Origin: Oscillatoria sp. CS-180
Lineage (GTDB): Bacteria; Cyanobacteriota; Cyanobacteriia; Phormidesmidales; Phormidesmidaceae
DNA: 64,000 bases
NCBI RefSeq assembly: GCF_028330965.1
Contig: NZ_JAQMUB010000071.1
Coordinates: forward strand, 28,144 to 92,143
Direction of reading: 5' to 3'
The notes under the pieces were generated by a model that did no database searches, was not told where the DNA came from, and was given only the letters and a program-made list of their open reading frames with translations. Each line of letters opens with the position of its first letter. Position 1 is the first letter of the stretch. Both the position numbers and the translations under genes were made by a program. Positions 56,969-64,000 of the stretch are shown here, piece after piece.

Positions 56969-57763
56969 CTACTGGCGGCGCTGTGGGCGTCCGTTGGCTA
57001 AAAGTTCGGAAACGGTGACAAATCGATATCCTTGCGCTTGATACTTGTCTAGGATGCGCTGTACGAGAAGGATTGTATTGCTGCGATCAGCTCCCTCAGA
57101 CTCACCATCACCATCATGCATAAGAATGATGGCACCGTTTTCGAACTCGGGTGCTAGCAGGTCCATCATGACGTCAGGATCTTCAGGCTTCCAATCGTTC
57201 ATCTGCACGGTCCACAGAACATTAGGCTGCTGACGCTGTTTTAGGACGTGGGGCAGTATGAAAAGACTGTGACCATAGGGCGAGCGAAAGGGAATGGTCT
57301 TCGTATATCCCAATTCTCGCAGCAGCTGATCCGTGGACTCCAATTCCGTTCGAATGGCCTGAGGAGTCATCATTCGCAGGCTGGGATGACTCCAGGTATG
57401 ATTGCCAAGCTCGTGGCCTTGCTCTATCAAAGTTCGTACAACATCGGGGTATTGTTCAACATGGCGACCCATCACAAAAAAGGTCCCCTTTGCTCCTGCG
57501 TCTGCCAAAATCTGACCAATTTGTGCGGAGTAGCGCGGATCTGGCCCATCGTCGAAGGTTAGCGCCACGATCTTCTCTGTGGTCTGTACTTTGTAGACCC
57601 CCTCGCCAAATAGCCACGGAGCAAAATAGCGATTCGGCCACAACACATTGACCGAGAGGACAATGAGCGTCGCCACGACACTTGCTAACCAAACATATTT
57701 GAACCAGTGAGGTCGCGATCGCGGCCTCTTTAGAGAAATCGTGCGTCTGAACGTGGGCTGCAT
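56969..57763 (-). CDS. Polysaccharide deacetylase (NodB domain) protein
   Basis: 264 residues. One N-terminal membrane anchor (VWLASVVATLIVLSVNVLW) precedes the NodB domain. Catalytic motifs are VALTFDDGPDPRYS (metal and base aspartates), ELGNHTWSHPS (HxxxH zinc site), FRSPYGHS (with the family arginine) and ILMHDGDGE. It probably deacetylates peptidoglycan or an exopolysaccharide at the cell surface. Single gene. Confidence 0.9.
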   Translation of the reverse strand: MQPTFRRTISLKRPRSRPHWFKYVWLASVVATLIVLSVNVLWPNRYFAPWLFGEGVYKVQTTEKIVALTFDDGPDPRYSAQIGQILADAGAKGTFFVMGRHVEQYPDVVRTLIEQGHELGNHTWSHPSLRMMTPQAIRTELESTDQLLRELGYTKTIPFRSPYGHSLFILPHVLKQRQQPNVLWTVQMNDWKPEDPDVMMDLLAPEFENGAIILMHDGDGESEGADRSNTILLVQRILDKYQAQGYRFVTVSELLANGRPQRRQ

Positions 57764-58162
57764 TGCTTAGAAGATAGACCTAACCTATGTATTGAATCAC
57801 TAAACACCGCAAAGCTCTGACCTCAGAGACTTGACAATTTCTCTTGTGAACTTATTTTGAGTGTTCAAATATCAATCTTCGCGCAAGGTGAACGCTCATG
57901 TTTTGCAGACAGTGACATTGAAAAAACTGGAAGGAAGCCAAGAAAACACATTAACTAAGGTGATTTGCTAATCAACTTTACTAACCCATCTGGACTCACC
58001 CAACTGGTCCTTTTCGGGCTGTTTTGTTCCGTAGGCGAGTGTTAAACCGTCACAAACAGTAGAGTCGTAGTGAGGGGTCGTTGACGATACCTTCACCATA
58101 CCCAACGTCCTGAAAATGCGTCTGCCAATGCGAATAGGAAATGTCAGTCTACAGATTCAAAA
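57764..58162. other. 399-bp divergent intergenic region
   Basis: A TTGACA near 57831 followed after about 16 bp by TATTTT is a possible plus-strand promoter for the acyltransferase gene, but it lies about 300 bp from that gene. No repeat copy or RNA gene is seen. Confidence 0.35.
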
Positions 58163-59287
58163 ATGCGCGGGGCACCCACGATACGATTAATCTTTATGGA
58201 CAACCTACGGGTGTTTCTAACAATGCTCGTCGTAGCCCACCATGCGGCTCAACCCTATGGTCCCACTGGAGGTGAATGGCCTCTCTTCAATTCGGATCGG
58301 GCTGTTATTTTAGGCCCCTTTTTTGCTGTAAATGCAGCATTTTTTATGGGACTATTCTTCTTTATTTCAGGCTATTTTTTGCCGGAGGCGTGCGATCGCA
58401 AGGGCGCAAAAAAACTCCTTCAGAGCCGTTTACGACGATTAGGAATCCCTGTCCTCTTCTTTGTTTTCCTTGTTTTTCCACCCGTTCTCTATGTCCTTAC
58501 CCAACCTTCAGTTTCCTTTTGGATCTTCTTACAGGTCTATGTGAAACAACGCGAAATCGAAGTAGCCCATCTATGGTTTTTACTCCATCTGCTGGTCTAC
58601 ACCGTGGTCTACGGTCTATGGCGGCAGATCGTTCGCCACAAAGCTTGGCAAACACGACAGCCACCAGGACATGGACTTATTGCTGGATACGGAGTGGCAC
58701 TGAGCCTGACAACGTTTCTCGTACGCATCGAGTACCCAATTGATCGCTGGGTGCATCTATTTGGTATGCTGCCGATTGAGATAGCACATTTTCCTCAGTA
58801 CGTTAGCCTGTTTATCCTTGGCATCCTGGCCTATCGCCACAATTGGCTATGGGAAATGCCCACAAGGCGAGGCCTAACTTGGCTGAGCATTGGTCTGGGA
58901 GCAGGACTGCTGCGCTATGGTTACAGCCTGACCAGAACTCGATTTGCGCTTCCTGATCTTATTGCAGGCGGGGGATTTGGTTGGCGTGCTTTAATTTGGA
59001 GCGGCTGGGAAACAACGATCTGTGTTGGTCTTTGTCTAGGGTTGCTCGTCCTCTTTCGCGAACGATGCAATGTTCGTTCTTCGTGGTCGAGACTGCTGTC
59101 TGCTAACGCTTATGGTGTGTACTTAATTCATCTACTGGTCGTTCTTTATCTACAGTTTCTGGTCGTTCCTCTGGCGATCGCCCCTCTGGCTAAGTTCACT
59201 CTAGTCACAATTGTGGGGACACCTGTATGCTTTGCTCTGAGCAATCTGCTGCGGCGATCGCGTTGGATAAAATTCGTCATCTCCTGA
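58163..59287 (+). CDS. Acyltransferase family (OafA/WecH-like) membrane protein
   Basis: 374 residues with about ten membrane helices. The N-terminal FMDNLRVFLTMLVVAHHAAQ holds the family histidine. The segment FISGYFLPEAC and a basic loop follow. Members transfer acetyl or other acyl groups to sugars of surface polysaccharides. An internal ATG at 58196 (MDNLRVFL) could be the true start. Neighbouring a polysaccharide deacetylase fits a role in surface glycan modification, though the two are divergent and not an operon. Confidence 0.88.
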   Translation: MRGAPTIRLIFMDNLRVFLTMLVVAHHAAQPYGPTGGEWPLFNSDRAVILGPFFAVNAAFFMGLFFFISGYFLPEACDRKGAKKLLQSRLRRLGIPVLFFVFLVFPPVLYVLTQPSVSFWIFLQVYVKQREIEVAHLWFLLHLLVYTVVYGLWRQIVRHKAWQTRQPPGHGLIAGYGVALSLTTFLVRIEYPIDRWVHLFGMLPIEIAHFPQYVSLFILGILAYRHNWLWEMPTRRGLTWLSIGLGAGLLRYGYSLTRTRFALPDLIAGGGFGWRALIWSGWETTICVGLCLGLLVLFRERCNVRSSWSRLLSANAYGVYLIHLLVVLYLQFLVVPLAIAPLAKFTLVTIVGTPVCFALSNLLRRSRWIKFVIS

Positions 59288-59398
59288 GTCATGGAGTCTG
59301 TAATTCGCCGAACAAGCTTTGTCCGGTTGGGTGATGTTGAAATCGTACTGAAGCGCGAATAATGGCGTCAGAAGCTGACAACCATAGGGTTTTAGAGC

Positions 59399-59860
59399 AT
59401 GAAGACATCTTTGGAAGATTCGCTTGCGATCGCTCAGTCGATTGACATTTGTGCTCCTCGTGCTGGCGTTTGGCGAGTCCTGACAAATTTTGCTGATCAT
59501 AAAATTTGGAATACAGCCTTTCAAATTGAGCCTGTTCCAGCTAGTTTGCAAATAGGTGTGCAAATCCGCGTATGTGCTGCCCCAAAAACGTTTCAGGAGC
59601 GCGTTTTTACCGCTGAGATTGTGGAAGTTAAGGCCCCTGCAATGCTCAGTTGGCGCGGGGGTGAGCCAGATATTTTTGAAGGCGTTCACCGCTTCGACTT
59701 GCAGGCATTAGACTCTCAGCAAACTCGACTTATCAACAGTGAAACTTTCAGTGGCAGCATGGCAGCCGATGTCCTGGACATGAGCCGTGCTGTCCTTGAA
59801 GCTGAATTCTTGTCCTTTAATCAAGCATTGAAGCAGAGAGTAGAGTCCATCAATGGATAA
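59399..59860 (+). CDS. SRPBCC (START-like) family protein
   Basis: 153 residues. It reads SIDICAPRAGVWRVLTNFADHKIWNTAFQ at the N-terminus and has a C-terminal helix with AVLEAEFLSFNQALKQRVES, the polyketide-cyclase-like SRPBCC fold. It may bind a small hydrophobic ligand. Its 3' end overlaps the next small gene by eight bases. Confidence 0.85.
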   Translation: MKTSLEDSLAIAQSIDICAPRAGVWRVLTNFADHKIWNTAFQIEPVPASLQIGVQIRVCAAPKTFQERVFTAEIVEVKAPAMLSWRGGEPDIFEGVHRFDLQALDSQQTRLINSETFSGSMAADVLDMSRAVLEAEFLSFNQALKQRVESING

Positions 59861-60023
59861 CTCGCAGAACTATGCCGTAGGCTGGGGAACCCTAGCGCTG
59901 ATTACGGCTGGAATCGCGCAGGGCAAAAATCGCAGTGGTGGCAACTGGTTTTTGCTAGGATTTCTGCTTGGCCCGATCGCAACGTTTGTTTTAGTTGCCT
60001 TCTTCGATAAGCGAGAACACTGA
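59853..60023 (+). CDS. Small membrane protein overlapping the SRPBCC gene
   Basis: 56 residues from the ATG at 59853: NYAVGWGTLALITAGIAQGK, a basic stretch, then NWFLLGFLLGPIATFVLVAFFD. Two hydrophobic helices joined by a short positive loop (GKNRSGGN). The start lies eight bases before the SRPBCC stop, suggesting translational coupling. Small two-helix proteins of this sort are common and uncharacterised in cyanobacteria. Confidence 0.7.
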   Translation: MDNSQNYAVGWGTLALITAGIAQGKNRSGGNWFLLGFLLGPIATFVLVAFFDKREH

Positions 60024-60074
60024 CGAAGAAGGCTTTGAATCATCGACCGGCAACGATAACTGTTGCCTGGCCTT

Positions 60075-60959
60075 TCACTGTGATTGTTCAAGGGGCGTTA
60101 CATGGGGTGCCAGCACAACCTTCCAAGTTTCCCAAGCTGCAAAATACTCCTGCTGACATAATTCTGCTCTTCTTTCCGAGACACCTAGTTCTTGCATCAA
60201 GCCGCCATAGGTTTCAGGAGAACCACCATAGAGCATGCAGATAACATTGAAAAAGCGTTGGATATCCAAGGAATGCTCGTCCCAGTAGGGAATATTGGCA
60301 TAGTCCTGCTGCTGTGCACTGGTATAAAACCAAACTGCGGTAGACTCAGCAGCAACCTGACCAATATCTGACATCGATAGGATAATGGTGGCAAATTGGT
60401 CAGCCGCATCCTCTTCCTTTCCCAACACTGGAACATCCAAGATATCGATGAGCGCATGGCCTAACTCATGCAGCATTACAAAGCCCAATGCTCCAACCGT
60501 TGATATTTCTGGAGGGGGAGCATTGGGGTCAATCTCAGCCTCAGCAGTATATAAAGCCAAAAAGTAATCGACCAGCTCATAGCACATCACGATTTGACGA
60601 TCTGCCGGAGAGTAGTAGGCATTCACCATGCCACACTCTGCTTGATTCAGAGTCAGCGGCTCTGGTAGCGATAAGACCTGGTTCAACCCAGCTGTAAGCT
60701 GCTCAAAACTTTGCGTTCGCTCCATCAACCCCTGTATTTCCTGGCCTCTTGGGGTTTCTGCAGGAGTATAAATGACTGTAATCGTTGGTGTTGTTTCTGT
60801 TTGTTTCCTTTTCTCTTCTGAGGATGATTGGAGCAATGCAGATGGAACTGGCGCTGTGTCAACTTGAGAGGCTTTAGATCGAGCTTGCGTAAATAACTGA
60901 AAAATTAACAAAAACGTAATTGGGGTATAACTGAAAATCTTGATCACGATAGAGTTCAT
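60075..60959 (-). CDS. DUF4344 metallopeptidase
   Basis: 294 residues from the ATG at 60959; a longer frame reaches 61103 through R copy 10. One N-terminal hydrophobic segment (IFSYTPITFLLIFQLF) is a signal or anchor. The zinc site is VMLHELGHALIDI, followed by EEDAADQFA as the third ligand region. About 60 residues before it, ECGMVNAYYSPADRQIVMCYE includes two cysteines. It should act outside the cytoplasm. The substrate is unknown. Confidence 0.85.
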   Translation of the reverse strand: MNSIVIKIFSYTPITFLLIFQLFTQARSKASQVDTAPVPSALLQSSSEEKRKQTETTPTITVIYTPAETPRGQEIQGLMERTQSFEQLTAGLNQVLSLPEPLTLNQAECGMVNAYYSPADRQIVMCYELVDYFLALYTAEAEIDPNAPPPEISTVGALGFVMLHELGHALIDILDVPVLGKEEDAADQFATIILSMSDIGQVAAESTAVWFYTSAQQQDYANIPYWDEHSLDIQRFFNVICMLYGGSPETYGGLMQELGVSERRAELCQQEYFAAWETWKVVLAPHVTPLEQSQ

Positions 60960-61024
60960 TGCCGTTAGTCTCCCATCGGATTTTCTGATGTGCTCAGGAA
61001 GCTTTTTACGGTTGTTCAGAGTTT

Positions 61025-61127
61025 TATAGCCGTCGCCGTTTCCATCAACAAAACGGCGAGCCATCGGGCTATGGGCTAAGCACGTGGATGCTATGGGATG
61101 CACAAGCCTAGATGGCTAAAGCCATAG
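61025..61127 (+). repeat. R repeat copy 10
   Basis: TATAGCCGTCGCCGTTTCCA at the left, AACGGCGAGCCATCGGG inside, and GATGGCTAAAGCCATAGC at the right. It lies upstream of the DUF4344 gene. Confidence 0.8.
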
Positions 61128-61214
61128 CATGAGCTTGAAAGATTTGGAATTTTAGACTAGCAAGCCAAATACTTTTAACGAATCGACCAACTGGACAACT
61201 TCCTGGTCTGTAAT

Positions 61215-62378
<1,164 letters not shown>

Positions 62379-62423
62379 TCATCCTGCATCACACCGTCAA
62401 AGACGCTCCAAAAACACGAGACT

Positions 62424-62924
62424 TTAGAGGCTTGCCAATGCACTCAAGGCTTCTCCGGTAACTCGGCAGAGATGCCATTCTGGTTTGATTTGGGCGCCCA
62501 TTTTTTTGTAGAACGCGATCGCGGGTTCATTCCAGTCCAGTACGTTCCACTCCAATCGCCCACAGTCGCGCTCGACAGCAATTTTGCCGAGGTGTTGCAG
62601 GAGCAATTTGCCGATTCCTCGTCCTCGATAGTCGGGCAGCACAAACAAATCTTCCAGATAAATTCCTGGCTTCATCAGAAAGGTTGAATAGTTGTGAAAG
62701 AACAGGGCCAATCCGACAGGCGTTCCCTCCACTCGGGCTAACAGACATTCGGCGAAGGGGCGATCGCCGAACAAATGCCGTGCCAAATTCTCTTGAGTGC
62801 CAACGACTTCGTGAGCGAGCTTTTCATAGTCTGCAAGGGCATGAATCAGCTGAAAAATGGCTGGAACATCATCAGGAGTGGCAGAGCTAATAGTGACAGT
62901 AGAGGAAGAAGTTGGATTGGGCAT
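62424..62924 (-). CDS. GNAT N-acetyltransferase (diamine acetyltransferase-like)
   Basis: 166 residues. The acetyl-CoA loop is LPDYRGRGIGKLLLQHLGKIA, preceded by FLMKPGIYLEDLFV, which is typical of the spermidine/spermine and thialysine acetyltransferase group. The C-terminal WNEPAIAFYKKMGAQ helix completes the fold. Substrates are likely amines, but this is not proven. It lies just downstream of sodX by 18 bp on the same strand and may share a transcript. Confidence 0.9.
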   Translation of the reverse strand: MPNPTSSSTVTISSATPDDVPAIFQLIHALADYEKLAHEVVGTQENLARHLFGDRPFAECLLARVEGTPVGLALFFHNYSTFLMKPGIYLEDLFVLPDYRGRGIGKLLLQHLGKIAVERDCGRLEWNVLDWNEPAIAFYKKMGAQIKPEWHLCRVTGEALSALASL

Positions 62925-62942
62925 TGGCAGGAATAGAAGGTG

Positions 62943-63296
62943 TTAAGGAAAGAGGCAAATGACTTTGCCCTGTAGTTGATTCTTAGAAACTAGACCAAAT
63001 TGGCGGCTGTCGCTGCTGGCATTAGGATTATCGCCTTTCAGATAGCACTCGCCGTCGGAATCCACAAAATCAACCCGCTTGATGATACGCAAGTTTTGGC
63101 GATGAGGATGGTTTGCAATTACGATGTCACCCCTTTGCGGAGTGCTGTTAACGTAAGCCACCGGATTGATCAGAACCTCTTGTCCAGGAGTAAGGCACGG
63201 CAGCATTGAAGGCCCAGTTACCCGAAACCGACGATAGCGGCGCAGGAACCAGAGGGCAATCTCACGATAGGTCGCGTGGGGCAACGGGACAGACAT
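62943..63296 (-). CDS. sodX: Nickel-type superoxide dismutase maturation protease
   Basis: 117 residues, a short S26 peptidase. RVTGPSMLPCLTPG carries the nucleophile serine, RGDIVIANHP follows, and RIIKRVDFV has the catalytic lysine in the right place, unlike the signal-peptidase-like protein at 13409. It ends KGDNPNASSDSRQFG. SodX removes the propeptide so that the nickel-binding N-terminal histidine of SodN is exposed. It lies 295 bp downstream of sodN on the same strand. Confidence 0.92.
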   Translation of the reverse strand: MSVPLPHATYREIALWFLRRYRRFRVTGPSMLPCLTPGQEVLINPVAYVNSTPQRGDIVIANHPHRQNLRIIKRVDFVDSDGECYLKGDNPNASSDSRQFGLVSKNQLQGKVICLFP

Positions 63297-63369
63297 TCAG
63301 TGCAGGGGGAAGGCAGACGGATGAATTACGGCCCTGTGCAGCTTGATCGAGTACATCTCAGTGTCTTAA

Positions 63370-63393
63370 GGGAACAGGGAATAGGGAATGGGG
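63370..63393 (+). repeat. Heptamer tandem repeat (STRR type)
   Basis: Three 7-base units GGGAACA, GGGAATA, GGGAATG plus GGG, in the sodX-sodN intergenic region. It resembles the tract at 33936-33963. Confidence 0.75.
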
Positions 63394-63533
63394 TCTTGAT
63401 CAAGTGCATGCCGGTATAGTTCCTTGTAGCAGCTTCCTGAAGGATTAGATGATTGAGTTCTTGACCAGAGTGTGATCTTTAGCATTTTCAACTGTCTTAA
63501 GCTAAGCCACCACACTGACAACATTGCATGAAG

Positions 63534-63568
63534 AAGGGCGATCGCGATTGAGGTGCGATCGCCCTTTT
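63534..63568. terminator. Hairpin built from two HIP1 octamers after sodN
   Basis: AAGGGCGATCGC (63534-63545) pairs with GCGATCGCCCTT (63555-63566) across a 9-nt loop. Each arm contains a GCGATCGC site. It lies about 25 bp past the sodN stop. The T-tail (TTTT) is on the plus strand, so termination of the minus-strand sodN transcript is probable but not certain. Confidence 0.6.
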
Positions 63569-63590
63569 ATAAAACTCAAGCTAAGCAAAA

Positions 63591-64000
63591 CTAGCTAGCG
63601 GTGTACCAGGTCACATCACGGTTCTTAGTAGCCCAGAACATGTTGTGAATTTTCTGAACGGCATCCATTAGCTCTTGTGCGTGCTGAGAGCTAACTTCAA
63701 CCTTACAAGCAGAGCAGAGCTTAGCTGCCTTCCAGAACGTGTCATGTAAGTCAGGAAACTGCTCTAGATGCTGAGGCTTGAAGTAGTCAGTCCATAGAAT
63801 GAGCAATTCATCTTTAGTAATTTGAGCTTGCTCTTCTTTGATGGCAACGTAGCGGGAGAATGTATTCTCGTAAGCCGGATCGCCGGGCTTAGATTCCAGA
63901 TCTAGAAGCTTCTTCGTCATCGAGACAACGGCCTCAGCTGCGACACGAGCAGAAGAGGGGTCATAAACACCGCAGGGGCCATCGCAGTGAGCGCTCACTG
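63591..64000 (-). CDS. sodN: Nickel superoxide dismutase (5' end outside window)
   Basis: The visible part encodes SAHCDGPCGVYDPSSARVAA at its N-terminus, the nickel hook in which the histidine, two cysteines and backbone bind Ni. The four-helix body follows and ends VTWYTAS. A GTG at 63998 could be read as a start, but family members have a propeptide before HCD that SodX removes, so that codon is more likely an internal valine and the gene continues past the right edge. It detoxifies superoxide. sodX lies downstream. Confidence 0.93.
   Translation of the reverse strand, partial: VSAHCDGPCGVYDPSSARVAAEAVVSMTKKLLDLESKPGDPAYENTFSRYVAIKEEQAQITKDELLILWTDYFKPQHLEQFPDLHDTFWKAAKLCSACKVEVSSQHAQELMDAVQKIHNMFWATKNRDVTWYTAS

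Noticed and set aside
60959..61103. Longer N-terminus for the DUF4344 protein
   Set aside because: The extra codons come from R copy 10, and a hydrophobic signal segment starts at the ATG at 60959.

Overview
The window is chromosomal DNA from a cyanobacterium, most likely a filamentous Leptolyngbya-like type. HIP1 octamers (GCGATCGC) occur throughout. Several genes belong to cyanobacterium-typical groups: an hps pseudopilin locus, a multi-domain Ser/Thr kinase-AAA protein, an NDP-sugar pyrophosphorylase/phosphomannomutase fusion, a Ni-superoxide dismutase with its protease, a lipid-A-disaccharide-synthase-related protein and small conserved membrane proteins. The genus is an inference.

Layout. 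1-3.2 kb: 5' part of a giant kinase-AAA gene cut by the left edge. 3.2-9.5 kb: a TSUP exporter, dinB, a broken vapC relic beside an intact UPF0175/PIN toxin-antitoxin pair, a start-less open frame, and small ASCH, cupin, peptidoglycan-binding-like and VOC genes. 9.5-16.7 kb: metF, a solitary ureC, a nuclease-fold protein, a signal-peptidase-like protein without its lysine, a glutathionyl-hydroquinone reductase and rpmB. 17-24.2 kb: hpsA-hpsB-hpsC plus a fourth pseudopilin, one minus-strand operon for polysaccharide secretion linked to gliding. 24.6-30.8 kb: ABC ATPase, ABC1 kinase, LpxB-related protein, YvcK. 31.2-33.4 kb: MlaF/MlaD-like lipid transport. 34-47.2 kb: HAD phosphatase, CNNM/CBS transporter, flavin-binding protein, Ca2+/cation antiporter, GH13 amylase, SbmA-like ABC protein, ssb and the sugar-nucleotide fusion. 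47.5-54.5 kb: methyltransferase, cobK, RsbU-like phosphatase, argH, glycosyltransferase-TPR protein, Nif11-like peptide. 54.9-64 kb: a divergent transketolase, polysaccharide deacetylase, acyltransferase, SRPBCC protein with a small overlapping membrane gene, DUF4344 metallopeptidase, second CNNM protein, GNAT, sodX and sodN (cut by the right edge).

The most notable thing not explained by genes is a dispersed structured repeat of about 100 bp (called R here): ten copies, both orientations, essentially intergenic, with stems kept although their letters differ. A second element of 100-125 bp (M) with short terminal inverted repeats occurs three times. Each M lies directly downstream of an R copy in the same relative orientation, suggesting a composite non-autonomous element. 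No transposase gene, CRISPR array, rRNA or tRNA was recognised.
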